A stretch of 64,000 nt of DNA, from NCBI RefSeq assembly GCF_029504575.1, contig NZ_JAQFII010000001.1, positions 2,950,501-3,014,500 on the forward strand, read 5' to 3'. The first letter of the stretch is position 1; each line of letters begins with the position of its first letter. This document shows positions 8,523-16,830 of the stretch, piece by piece. The notes under the pieces are model-generated. The model was given only the letters and a program-made list of their open reading frames with translations, ran no database searches and was not told where the DNA came from. Source of the DNA: Streptomyces sp. SPB162 (GTDB taxonomy: Bacteria; Actinomycetota; Actinomycetes; Streptomycetales; Streptomycetaceae). The translations under genes and the position numbers were made by a program.

Positions 8523-9053
8523 ATGGCACGTTCCAGACTTCTCTGCCTGGCCGTTCTCGGCACGGCCGGGGCGGTCACGGCGACCCTCGCCCTGTCCACC
8601 TCGTCGTTCGCCGTGGCCCCGGCCACCGCGACCGCCACCTACAACTGCGGTACGTGGGGCACCGGTCTCGGCACCCTGACGGCCACCGACACCGGCGGTG
8701 TCAAGAAGATCAAGCTCACCTCCACCGCCATCACGATGCCGGTCGGCTCCAGCGCCAACCCGAACAGCATCACGACGACGCTCAAGGCCGCCAAGACCGC
8801 CGGCGGCGTTACCAGCGAGGTGCAGTTCTCCGCGAAGCTCAACCCGGCGATGTCCGGCGGCAACCCGATCACCCTCGGGCCGCTGTCGCTGAGTTCGGGC
8901 ACCATCGCGACCGGCGACACCACCAACTCCCTGGTGCTCACCGGGGCTCCGAGCGCCACCAACTGGTCACTGAAGATCGTGACCTCGTCGCCCACCGTGG
9001 CGACGGTCTACTGCACGGCGACGACGACCCAGTCGTCGGCCTTCACCTGGTGA
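8523..9053 (+). CDS. Small secreted protein, possibly a DUF6801-like beta fold
   Basis: A 176-residue exported protein; function unknown. The ATG start is preceded by GGAAGGAG and opens a classical signal peptide (MARSRLLCLAVLGTAGAV to STSSFA). The mature chain is rich in Thr, Ser and Gly, contains two cysteines (near residues 43 and 166) that could form a disulfide, and is predicted to be all beta. The opening YNCGTWGTG and repeated alternation of T/S recall small actinobacterial secreted proteins such as DUF6801. That family call is tentative. It is divergent from the WxL-like gene and ends before a bidirectional hairpin. Confidence 0.65.
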   Translation: MARSRLLCLAVLGTAGAVTATLALSTSSFAVAPATATATYNCGTWGTGLGTLTATDTGGVKKIKLTSTAITMPVGSSANPNSITTTLKAAKTAGGVTSEVQFSAKLNPAMSGGNPITLGPLSLSSGTIATGDTTNSLVLTGAPSATNWSLKIVTSSPTVATVYCTATTTQSSAFTW

Positions 9054-9074
9054 GGAGCCTCACCTGGTAACGGT

Positions 9075-9098
9075 CCCCGGAAGGCGCGCCTTCCGGGG
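9075..9098. terminator. Bidirectional terminator between convergent genes
   Basis: A perfect 24-bp palindrome (CCCCGGAAGG arms around CGCG) lies between the stop codons at 9053 and 9128. It can serve both strands. Confidence 0.7.
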
Positions 9099-9127
9099 GC
9101 CCGGCGGTGACCATGAAGCTGACGCGG

Positions 9128-10984
9128 TCAGCGCATCTTCGTGGCCCACTCGCGGACTTTCTTGATCCGCTCGTTGAGCTGACCGGCCGTCGCCTCGGCG
9201 CTCGGCGGGCCACCGCACACCCGGCGCAGCTCGTTGTGGATGACGCCGTGCGGCTTGCCGCTCTGGTGGGTGTACGCCGACACCAGCGTGTTCAGCGACT
9301 TGCGCAGTTCCAGCAGCTGCTTGTGCGTGACGATGGGGCGCCGCTCGGCCGGCAGCTCGATGAGGTCGGCCTGGTCCGCGGGCTTCTGCCGGCTGTGCGC
9401 GATCTGCCGGGTCTGCCGCTTCTGCAGCAGCATCTGCACCTGGTCGGGCTCCAGGAGCCCCGGGATGCCGAGGTAGTCCTGCTCCTCTTCGCTGCCCGGA
9501 TGCGCCTGCATGCCGAACTCGGCGCCGTCGTAGAGCACCCGGTCGAAGACGGCGTCGGACTCCAGCGCCTCGAAGGGCAGCTGCTCCTCGGTCTCCTCGT
9601 CCTCCAACTTCTCGGCGTCGGCCAGGAGCTGGTCCTCCTCGGCGAACGGGTTCTCCTCCTCGCCCGCCTTCTTCGGCTTGTCCAGGACGTGGTCCCGCTC
9701 GACCTCCATCTCGTTGGCGAAGTCGAGCAGCATCGGGATGGTCGGCACGAAGACGGACGCGGTCTCGCCGCGCCTGCGGGACCGGACGAAACGGCCCACG
9801 GCCTGCGCGAAGAACAGCGGCGTCGAGATCGTCGTCGCGTAGACGCCCACCGCCAGCCGCGGCACGTCCACGCCCTCGGACACCATGCGCACCGCGACCA
9901 TCCAGCGGTCGTCGGAGTGCGTGAAGGCGTCGATGCGCTTGGACGCGGCCTTCTCGTCGGAGAGCACGACGGTCACCTTGGAGCCGCTGATGTCCTTGAG
10001 GATCTTCGCGTAGGCACGAGCGGACTCCTGATCGGTCGCGATCACCAGCCCGCCCGCGTCCGGGATGCCCTTGCGCACCTCGGTCAGCCGCTGATCGGCC
10101 GCCTTCAGCACGGCCGGGATCCACTCGCCGGTCGGCGCCAGCGCGGTGCGCCACGCCTGACCGATCGCGTCCCTGGTCATCGGCTCGCCGAGCCGCGCGG
10201 CGATCTCGTCGCCCGCCTTGGTGCGCCAGCGCATGTTGCCGCTGTAGGAGAGGAATATCACCGGGCGGACGACACCGTCCGCGAGCGCGTTCCCGTAGCC
10301 GTAGGTGTAGTCGGCGGAGCTGCGCCGGATCCCGTCGTTGCCCTCCTCGTACGCCACGAACGGGATCGGGTTGGTGTCCGAGCGGAACGGCGTACCGGTC
10401 AGCGCGAGCCGCCGGGTCGCCGGGTCGAACGCCTCGGAGCACGCCTCGCCCCAGGACTTGGAGTCACCGGCGTGGTGGATCTCGTCGAGGATCACCAGGG
10501 TCTTGCGCTGCTCGCAGCGGTTGCGGTGCAGCATCGGCCGCACCCCGACGCCCGCGTACGTCACCGCGACCCCGTGGTACTCCTTGCTGACGGGTCCCGC
10601 GCTGTAGTCCGGATCGAGCCTGATCCCTATCCGCGCCGCCGCCTCCGCCCACTGCTTCTTGAGGTGCTCGGTCGGCGCGACCACGGTGATCTGCTGCACC
10701 AGGTGGTTGTGCAGCAGGTACGACGCGAGCGTCAGCGCGAACGTGGTCTTCCCGGCCCCGGGGGTCGCCACAGCGAGGAAGTCACGCGGCTGCAGCCGCA
10801 TGTACTCGTCGAGCGCCGCCTGCTGCCAGGCGCGCAGCTTCCCGGCGGTGCCCCAGGGGGCGCGGCCGGGGAAGGCCGGTGAGAGGTGGTGGGAGGCACT
10901 GGCGGCGGTGGTAGTCACGGTCTCCGGGGCGGGGTCGGAAGCGGCAGGGGCGGCGGCGGTCGACGTCGACAGCGCCAAGCGCAT
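9128..10984 (-). CDS. DEAD/DEAH-box superfamily II helicase
   Basis: A 618-residue ATP-dependent nucleic-acid translocase or helicase. Motif I (ATPGAGKTT, Lys79), motif II (DEIH, residues 167-170), motif III-like ALTGTPFRSD and motif VI (QAVGRFVRSRRRGE) are all present, so both RecA-like lobes are complete. A Glu-rich acidic insert (EEENPFAEEDQLLADAEKLE) and a basic C-terminal domain follow. The start MRLALSTST at 10984 is preferred over an upstream in-frame codon because it begins the Ala/Ser-rich leader. The substrate (DNA or RNA) is unknown; the architecture is common in Streptomyces. The next feature upstream is the Doc remnant. Confidence 0.88.
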   Translation of the reverse strand: MRLALSTSTAAAPAASDPAPETVTTTAASASHHLSPAFPGRAPWGTAGKLRAWQQAALDEYMRLQPRDFLAVATPGAGKTTFALTLASYLLHNHLVQQITVVAPTEHLKKQWAEAAARIGIRLDPDYSAGPVSKEYHGVAVTYAGVGVRPMLHRNRCEQRKTLVILDEIHHAGDSKSWGEACSEAFDPATRRLALTGTPFRSDTNPIPFVAYEEGNDGIRRSSADYTYGYGNALADGVVRPVIFLSYSGNMRWRTKAGDEIAARLGEPMTRDAIGQAWRTALAPTGEWIPAVLKAADQRLTEVRKGIPDAGGLVIATDQESARAYAKILKDISGSKVTVVLSDEKAASKRIDAFTHSDDRWMVAVRMVSEGVDVPRLAVGVYATTISTPLFFAQAVGRFVRSRRRGETASVFVPTIPMLLDFANEMEVERDHVLDKPKKAGEEENPFAEEDQLLADAEKLEDEETEEQLPFEALESDAVFDRVLYDGAEFGMQAHPGSEEEQDYLGIPGLLEPDQVQMLLQKRQTRQIAHSRQKPADQADLIELPAERRPIVTHKQLLELRKSLNTLVSAYTHQSGKPHGVIHNELRRVCGGPPSAEATAGQLNERIKKVREWATKMR

Positions 10985-11076
10985 AAGCGTACCCGCGCCA
11001 CCCCGGTCCCCCCGGCTCCCCACCCCCGCACCTCACGACCGGGCTTCCTTCACCGGGCGTCGGCGGGACTGCCCCT

Positions 11077-11316
11077 TCAGCCGCTGCAGCGCGGCAGGGT
11101 CTCGGCGATCTTGTCCACGTCGCGCACGCCCTCACCTACGTTCAGCACGGACGTCTCCGCCTCGTCCACGTCGCAGCCCGCTCGCAGCGCATGCCCGTTC
11201 AGCTGCAGGAAGACCCAGGTCGCGTACCAGGCGATCCGCTTGTTCCCGTCGATGAGCGCACGGTTGCGGGCCGGCGACTCCATGAGGGCTCCGGCCTTGT
11301 GGTACCAATCGGTACC
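11077..11316 (-). pseudogene. Doc/Fic-type toxin remnant (C-terminal fragment)
   Basis: About 70 residues resemble the C-terminal half of a Doc (Fic-fold) toxin. The core RNRALIDGNKRIAW matches the Fic motif H-x-F/L-x-D-G-N-K-R, but the catalytic His is Arg here. The first half, including the N-terminal helices, is missing: the frame runs directly out of the stop codon of the MFS gene upstream. The first internal ATG is at 11283. No antitoxin gene is adjacent. With both truncation and loss of the catalytic residue it should be inactive as an AMPylase or kinase. Confidence 0.65.
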
Positions 11317-11318
11317 AC
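11299..11318. repeat. Short inverted repeat at the Doc remnant junction
   Basis: GTGGTACC-AATC-GGTACCAC is a perfect 8-bp inverted repeat lying exactly between the MFS stop codon and the truncated toxin frame. It might be a deletion scar or a weak terminator for the MFS gene. Confidence 0.5.
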
Positions 11319-11322
11319 GCGG

Positions 11323-12720
11323 TCAGGGCGCCTTCGGGGTCAGCCGGCCCGCCACCACGACGCCCGCCAGCGCGACCGCCGCCATCGCCAGGAAGACCGC
11401 CACGAACGCGCCGCGGTGGCCGGTGGTGCCGCCCAGGGTGGTGAAGAGGACCCCTGAGGCGCCGACGAGGACGATGTTGCCGAGGGCGTCGGAGACCTGG
11501 AGGGAGGCGGAGTTGCTGCCGGCCTCCTCGGGGCGGGAGAGCTTCAGGAGCAGGACGCCCGCGCTGGATATCACCAGGCCCATGCCGAAGCCGCCGACGA
11601 TCCAGGAGACGTGCACGATCCACGCGGGGACGGACCCGGCGAGCGCGAGGGCCGGGCCCGCGACGGCCGCGGCCATCAGGAGCATGCCGGCCCGGATCAG
11701 CCGCTCGCGGTGCGGCTGCAGGCGCGGGCGACTCTGCACGTACGAGCCGAGCGCCCACGTCAGGCCACCGCCGGTGAGCGACAGCCCGGCGAGGGTGGCC
11801 GAATAGCCGCGCTCGGTGACCAGCATCAGCGGGATGAAGCTCTCCGCGCCGATGAACGATCCGGCGGCGACGCCGCGCAGCAGGATCACGGCGGGCAGTC
11901 CGCGCGCCGCCCGGAACGTCCCGCGCGGCAGCAGCCGCAGGACGCCGGGGACCAGCAGCGCGACGCCCACGGCGGCGGGTACGAGCATCACCGGCGACAG
12001 GTCCTGGCCCGCGTACTGCAACAGGCCCGCGCCCGTCGCGACGGCCAGCGCCAGGACGATGCGTCGCCGGTCGAGGGCCGCGGTCCTGTCACCCGGCGGC
12101 AGGTTGCGCAGCGCGGGCAGCATCACCGCGAGCGGCAGCAGGACCAGCGCCGGGATGGCCAGGAAGACCCAGCGCCAGCCCAGGTGCTCGGTGACGGCTC
12201 CGGCGACCACCGGGCCGACGATCACCGGAAGCACCCAGGCGGCGGAGAACGAGGCCATCACCGAGGGCCGCAGCCGCTCGGGGTAGGCACGGCCGACGAT
12301 GACGTACAGCGCGACGATCACCAGCCCGCCGCCGAGGCCCTGGACCGCGCGGCCGCCGATGAACGTCCACATGTTCTGCGCGGAGCCCGAGATCACCAGT
12401 CCGGCCGCGAAGGCCGCGATGCCGGTGAAGAGCGGGGCGAGCGGTCCCTTGCGGTCGCACCACTCCCCCGAGACCACCATCGACAGCAGGCTGGCGGTGA
12501 AGTACCCGGAGAACGCGAAGGCGTAGAGCGACAACCCGTCGAGGGCGCGGCCCGCGACCGGCATCGCGGTGTTCACCGCGCTCGCCTCGAAGGCGATCAG
12601 CAGCACCACGGAGACGATCCCGAGGGTGAGCGCGCGGTAGCGCCGCCCGAGAACGCCGTCGGAGTCCGGGGGTTCCGGCGGTCCGGTCTGCTCGCTGCTC
12701 TGGGTTTCTACCGTGGTCAC
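11323..12720 (-). CDS. MFS transporter, drug-export (EmrB/QacA-like) type
   Basis: A 465-residue integral membrane protein with about 12-14 helices. Family features include the motif GGRAVQGLGGGLVIVALYVIV near helix 4 and WRWVFLAIPALVLLPLAVML, both typical of proton-driven exporters. GTG 12720 (VTTVETQSSEQ) is chosen because upstream codons would add a hydrophilic, intergenic-looking leader. The ribosome site is weak (GGCGGGTGACC). Substrate unknown. It is divergent from tRNA-Cys. Confidence 0.82.
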   Translation of the reverse strand: MTTVETQSSEQTGPPEPPDSDGVLGRRYRALTLGIVSVVLLIAFEASAVNTAMPVAGRALDGLSLYAFAFSGYFTASLLSMVVSGEWCDRKGPLAPLFTGIAAFAAGLVISGSAQNMWTFIGGRAVQGLGGGLVIVALYVIVGRAYPERLRPSVMASFSAAWVLPVIVGPVVAGAVTEHLGWRWVFLAIPALVLLPLAVMLPALRNLPPGDRTAALDRRRIVLALAVATGAGLLQYAGQDLSPVMLVPAAVGVALLVPGVLRLLPRGTFRAARGLPAVILLRGVAAGSFIGAESFIPLMLVTERGYSATLAGLSLTGGGLTWALGSYVQSRPRLQPHRERLIRAGMLLMAAAVAGPALALAGSVPAWIVHVSWIVGGFGMGLVISSAGVLLLKLSRPEEAGSNSASLQVSDALGNIVLVGASGVLFTTLGGTTGHRGAFVAVFLAMAAVALAGVVVAGRLTPKAP

Positions 12721-12863
12721 CCGCCAAGAGTAAGGGGCGCCGACCCACTTCACCCCCTTCCTGCGGACGGGTTCCCGGTCAGCCGATGGTCCTAGGCCCC
12801 CAACCGCCCACCGTCCGTTCATGAACGGCGTGTGGCAGTCCTGTTGCGGGGCCGCCGGGACCG

Positions 12864-12894
12864 TTGACCGCCCCCGGGGGCGGCGGCCTATCGT
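12864..12894 (+). promoter_or_regulatory. Putative promoter of tRNA-Cys
   Basis: TTGACC (12864-12869) and TATCGT (12889-12894) are separated by 19 bp and stand 18 bp before the mature tRNA. Spacing is slightly long for the main sigma factor. Confidence 0.4.
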
Positions 12895-12912
12895 CAGTGA
12901 CGTCACCAACAC

Positions 12913-12984
12913 GGCCGTATGCCCGAGTGGTTTAGGGACTCGCCTGCAAAGCGAGGCACGTGGGTTCGATTCCCGCTACGGCCT
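12913..12984 (+). tRNA. tRNA-Cys (anticodon GCA)
   Basis: A 72-nt cloverleaf. The acceptor stem GGCCGTA pairs with TACGGCC, the anticodon stem CTCGC/GCGAG closes the loop CTGCAAA with anticodon GCA, and the T arm is GTGGG-TTCGATT-CCCGC with one G-T pair. The discriminator base is T, the known identity element of tRNA-Cys. The 3' CCA is not encoded. Confidence 0.95.
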
Positions 12985-12998
12985 CCGTGGGGAAGACG

Positions 12999-13031
12999 AA
13001 GGGCCCGGCAGCACACCGCTGCCGGGCCCTT
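12999..13031. terminator. Terminator between tRNA-Cys and the convergent Mo-hydroxylase operon
   Basis: A 14-bp perfect stem (AAGGGCCCGGCAGC and complement) with a 5-nt loop. It lies 14 bp after the tRNA and 30 bp after the operon stop on the other strand, so it can act both ways. Confidence 0.75.
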
Positions 13032-13061
13032 CCGTCGTCCGGGGACGTCCGGGGACGTCCG

Positions 13062-15383
13062 TCAGGACTGCGGCTTGACGACCGCCGCCTGGGGGCGGAT
13101 CGGGAGGCGGCTGACGGGGCGGCCGGTGGCGGCGCGGACGGCGGCGGCCACGGCGGCCGGGGAGACGACCACCGGGACCGCGCTGACGGCCTTGGCGCCG
13201 AAGGGCGCCAGCACGTCGCGCTCCTCGACGAGTTTGACGATGCGCACGTCCGGGGCGTCGAGCGCGGTCGGCAGGGAATAGCCGGTGAGGTTCGGCCGCT
13301 TGATGATGCCGCGCGGGGCCCGCAGGTCCTCCATGAGCGCCAGGCCGACGCCCTGGGTGACGCCCGCCTCGATCCGGGCGGCGACCTGGCGCGGGTTCAG
13401 CACCCGGCCGACGTCCTGCGCGACGGCCATCTCCACGACGCGCACCGAGCCCAGCTCGATGTCCACGTCCACGACCGCGCGGACCGCGCAGAAGGCGAGG
13501 CCGACGAACGCGTCGCCCTGGCCGGACTCGTCCAGCCGGTCGGTGGGGTGCGGGCGGCACTGCGCCGTGGCCCAGAGCTCCTTGCCCTCCAGCGCCTCAC
13601 CGACGGTCGTGCTGAGCACGCCGTCGTACGAGGTGATCTTGCCGTCGGCGATGGTGAGCAGTTCGACGGACATCCCGAACTTCGCCGCGAGCGGCTGCAG
13701 CAGCTGCGTGCGCACCATCTTGGCAGCCCGCTCGACCGCGCCGCCGGACACCCATGTGTGCCGGCCGCGGGCGGCCGCACCGGACGGTGGCTGGTCGGTG
13801 TCGGCGGCCAGCACGCCGACGTCCTCGACGCCGAGCACCTCCTGCACGATCTGCCGGGCGAGCGTCGTGAAGCCCTGGCCGGTCTCGACGGCGGCGCAGA
13901 TGACGGTGGCCCGGCCGTCATGGATCCGCACGGTCGCGGTGGAGACCTCGTCGGTGCCCTCCGCGCCGAGCATGTGCACCATGCCGAGCGCGTAGCCGAC
14001 CCCGCGCCGGACCGCGCCGGGTTCGCCCGCGCCCTCGGGGCCGCCGGGCAGCAGCCACTGCGACTCCTCCTCGTCGACGGGCAGCGGCGGCAGGTCCGCG
14101 TCGCGGACCGCCTTGAGGAGCTCGCCGACGGGCGCCGGGCAGGTGACGGTCTGGCCGGTGGGCAGCAGGTCGCCGGTGGCCATGACGTTCCGCATCCGCA
14201 GCTCGGCCGGGTCCAGGCCCAGTTTCGCCGCGAGCTTGTCCATCTGGCCCTCGTACCCGGCGCAGACCTGGAGCGCGCCCTCGCCGCGCACGTGGCCCGA
14301 CGGCGGGTTGTTGGTGCGGACGGCCCAGCCCTCGACGAAGACGTGCGGCACGACGTACGGGCCGGCGGCGAACGCCACGGCGGCGGCCAGCGCCTCCGAG
14401 GAGTGGTCGGCGTAGGCGCCCGCGTCGAGCAGCACCTGCGCCTCGACCTTGACCAGCCGGCCCTCGGTGTCGGCGTGGTGCCGGTAGCGCAGCAGGGTGG
14501 GGTGGCGGTGGGAGTGGCCGAGGAAGGACTCCTCGCGGGTGGCCACGAACTTCACCGGGCAGCCGGTCTTCAGCGCGAGCAGCCCGAGCGGCAGCTGGAT
14601 GCCGGAGTCCTCGCGGTCGCCCATCGCGCCGGGCACGCCGGTGACGACGACCTTGACCCGGTCGGCCTCCAGGCCGAAGCAGGCGGCGGCCAGGTCCCGG
14701 TCGGTGTGCGGGTCGGTGGAGGCCACGTACAGCTCCACGCCGCCGTCCGGGCGCGGCACGGCGAGACCGGCCTCGGCGCCGATGGGCGCCGGGTCCTGCC
14801 GGCCGATCCGGTACAGGCCCTCGACGATGACGTCGCCGACGGCCTCGGGGTCGCCGAAGCTCAGCGGGATGTGGCGGATGAGGTTGCCGTCGGGGTGCAG
14901 CGGTTCGGCGGCGAACGCCTTCTCCGGGTCGGTGACCGGCTCCAGCACCTCGTACTCGACGAGGATCGCGGCGGCGGCCAGCCGCGCGGTGTCGGGGTGG
15001 TCGGCGGCGACGGCGGCGATCGGCTCGCCGTGGTGCCGGACGACGTCCTTGGCGAAGACCGGCCGGTCGGCGACGCGGCGGCCGTGCATCGCGTCGCCCG
15101 GCACGTCCTCGTGCGTGACGACGGCCCGCACGCCCGGCATCGAGGTGGCTTCCGACGTGTCGATGCGGACGATGCGCGCGTGCGGGTACGGGGAGCGCAG
15201 CACCGAGGCCCACAGCAGCCCCTCGGCCCACAGGTCGGCCGCGTAGGGGAACGTCCCCTGAGCCTTGGCGAGGGTGTCCACCGGCCGTACGGAGACGCCC
15301 AGTCCGTGGAGCGCCGGTTCGGGCGCCGGGGGCGTCAGGGCGGCCTGGGCGGGCGCCGCCGTGGCCGCGTCGGATCCAGTCAT
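13062..15383 (-). CDS. Xanthine dehydrogenase-family molybdopterin-binding subunit
   Basis: A 773-residue large subunit of a molybdenum hydroxylase, last gene of a three-gene operon. The a/b hammerhead domain (residues about 25-140, GTFPYAADL...GVRAVVTHEDVPGD) and the molybdopterin-binding domain (ESFLGHSHRHPTLLRY, VETGQGFTTLARQIVQEV, GVTQGVGLALMED) are clear. Start ATG 15383 gives a normal family length. The C-terminal segment reads PFGAKAVSAVPVVV, where hydroxylases of this family normally have GAKG-x-GE-PP with the catalytic Glu; no Glu is found there. Substrate unknown. The protein would assemble with the FAD and 2Fe-2S subunits upstream. Confidence 0.87.
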   Translation of the reverse strand: MTGSDAATAAPAQAALTPPAPEPALHGLGVSVRPVDTLAKAQGTFPYAADLWAEGLLWASVLRSPYPHARIVRIDTSEATSMPGVRAVVTHEDVPGDAMHGRRVADRPVFAKDVVRHHGEPIAAVAADHPDTARLAAAAILVEYEVLEPVTDPEKAFAAEPLHPDGNLIRHIPLSFGDPEAVGDVIVEGLYRIGRQDPAPIGAEAGLAVPRPDGGVELYVASTDPHTDRDLAAACFGLEADRVKVVVTGVPGAMGDREDSGIQLPLGLLALKTGCPVKFVATREESFLGHSHRHPTLLRYRHHADTEGRLVKVEAQVLLDAGAYADHSSEALAAAVAFAAGPYVVPHVFVEGWAVRTNNPPSGHVRGEGALQVCAGYEGQMDKLAAKLGLDPAELRMRNVMATGDLLPTGQTVTCPAPVGELLKAVRDADLPPLPVDEEESQWLLPGGPEGAGEPGAVRRGVGYALGMVHMLGAEGTDEVSTATVRIHDGRATVICAAVETGQGFTTLARQIVQEVLGVEDVGVLAADTDQPPSGAAARGRHTWVSGGAVERAAKMVRTQLLQPLAAKFGMSVELLTIADGKITSYDGVLSTTVGEALEGKELWATAQCRPHPTDRLDESGQGDAFVGLAFCAVRAVVDVDIELGSVRVVEMAVAQDVGRVLNPRQVAARIEAGVTQGVGLALMEDLRAPRGIIKRPNLTGYSLPTALDAPDVRIVKLVEERDVLAPFGAKAVSAVPVVVSPAAVAAAVRAATGRPVSRLPIRPQAAVVKPQS

Positions 15384-15477
15384 GCCGCTGACCTCTCGCT
15401 GCTGCCGGTGGGTTCGCCCGCGCCGGCCGGGCGCGCGCGGCGCGGCTCCGGCCGTCGGCCCGGGATCGTGCGGCCGG

Positions 15478-16830
15478 TCACGCGGTGCCGCCCTGGTGGC
15501 TGCCGTGCGGGCCGCCCTGGTGCGGGATCCGCGCCCCGTCGGCGGTGTGCGCGGTGTGCTCGGTGTGCTCCGCGGCGGCCTCACGGGAGGCCACGACATC
15601 CTGGACGGCGTCCAGCACGCCCCGGTAGCCGGTGCAGCGGCAGAGGTTGCCGCAGATCGCCTGGCGGGTCTCCAGCTCGGTGGGCTTGTGGTTGCCCTCC
15701 AGCAGGTCGTGGACGGTCATCGCCAGGCCGGGGACGCAGAAGCCGCACTGCACGGCGCCGCACTCGGCGAGCGCGCGCTGCACGTCGGACGGCTGCCCGT
15801 CGCCGGACAGCCCCTCCACGGTGCGGACCTCGCTGCCCGCGGCGGTCGCGGCCGGCACCAGGCACGAGGCCACGAGCCGGCCGTCGACCTGGACGGAGCA
15901 GGCCCCGCACTCGCCCTGCTCGCAGCCGTCCTTCGCGCCGGCCAGGCCGAGCCGCTCCCGCAGGACGTACAGCAGGGACTCCCCCAGCCAGGCGTCGGTC
16001 ACCGGCCGGTCGGCGCCGTTGACGCTGAGCACGTAGGAGGCGAGCGGGTGCTGACTGTGCTCCTCGTCGGGCGCCGGCTCCTCGTCGTCGGCCGCGGCCT
16101 CGATCAGTTCGCCGTCGGGGCCGCCGGCGGGAATCTCCGAAGACTCCGGGCCGTCCTCGGTCACCGCGACGGTCTCGGCGCCGGTGAGCGCCCCCACCGC
16201 GCCCATGGGGTACTCGCCGGACTCGTCCGCCGCGTCCTCCGCGACGAACGGCAGGCTCCACTGCCCGGTCTCACCGGAGGGCGGCATCGCGCCGGCGGTG
16301 GTGGACGGCGGGTGCTCGGCGAAGTACGGGTGCCGGGCCGCCAGGTCCTGCGCGTCACGGTGCCGGGTGTCCGCGCCGCCCTCGTATCCACCGGGCACAC
16401 CCGGCGGATACGGCTCGCCGCCGCGCTCGTCGACGGCCCGCGCGCCGAGGTCGGGCCGGAGGGCGTCGGCCGGCGGCCGGGACGCCGACGCCGCCGCGCC
16501 CTGGCCGAACTGGCCGGCGCTGAACGACCGCGGGGCGGGCACGTCGGGGGGGGAGTGCGTCTCGTCGGAGTGCTGGGCGGTCCACGGCGCGGTGAGACCG
16601 TCCGCCACGGCTCCCAGCCGGTACTCACCGGACTCCTCGACCGGGTCGGCCGCGACGAGCGGGATCGACCACTGGGTCGCCGCGTCCCCCGCGTCGGCCA
16701 CCGGCGGCAGCATGGCCGCGAAGGAGACGTGCATGGTCTGGTCGGGGTCGTAGTCCCCGCCGCCCGGCACGGGCTGCCAGGTGCCGGGGGTGAGCGGGGT
16801 GCCCGGCTGCGGCTGCGGCTGGTCGGTCAT
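15478..16830 (-). CDS. 2Fe-2S subunit of Mo-hydroxylase with a long N-terminal extension
   Basis: A 450-residue protein. Its last 175 residues are a normal electron-transfer subunit: a plant-type ferredoxin cluster (GCEQGECGACSVQVDG, then Cys in VASCLVP) and a helical cluster domain (CGAVQCGFC and CGNLCRCTGY). The first 270 residues are an acidic, Pro/Gly/Ala-rich, probably disordered extension not found in the usual 160-200-residue subunits. Within it a motif is duplicated: QWSIPLVAADPVEESGEYRL and QWSLPFVAEDAADESGEYPM. The ATG start at 16830 overlaps the stop of the FAD subunit (ATGA), which fixes the start and shows the extension is translated. Confidence 0.87.
   Translation of the reverse strand: MTDQPQPQPGTPLTPGTWQPVPGGGDYDPDQTMHVSFAAMLPPVADAGDAATQWSIPLVAADPVEESGEYRLGAVADGLTAPWTAQHSDETHSPPDVPAPRSFSAGQFGQGAAASASRPPADALRPDLGARAVDERGGEPYPPGVPGGYEGGADTRHRDAQDLAARHPYFAEHPPSTTAGAMPPSGETGQWSLPFVAEDAADESGEYPMGAVGALTGAETVAVTEDGPESSEIPAGGPDGELIEAAADDEEPAPDEEHSQHPLASYVLSVNGADRPVTDAWLGESLLYVLRERLGLAGAKDGCEQGECGACSVQVDGRLVASCLVPAATAAGSEVRTVEGLSGDGQPSDVQRALAECGAVQCGFCVPGLAMTVHDLLEGNHKPTELETRQAICGNLCRCTGYRGVLDAVQDVVASREAAAEHTEHTAHTADGARIPHQGGPHGSHQGGTA

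Noticed and set aside
12960-16022. A 1020-codon plus-strand open frame across the Mo-hydroxylase operon
   Set aside because: It lies opposite genes with intact cofactor-binding motifs and coupled overlaps. Its translation is low-complexity and without domains.
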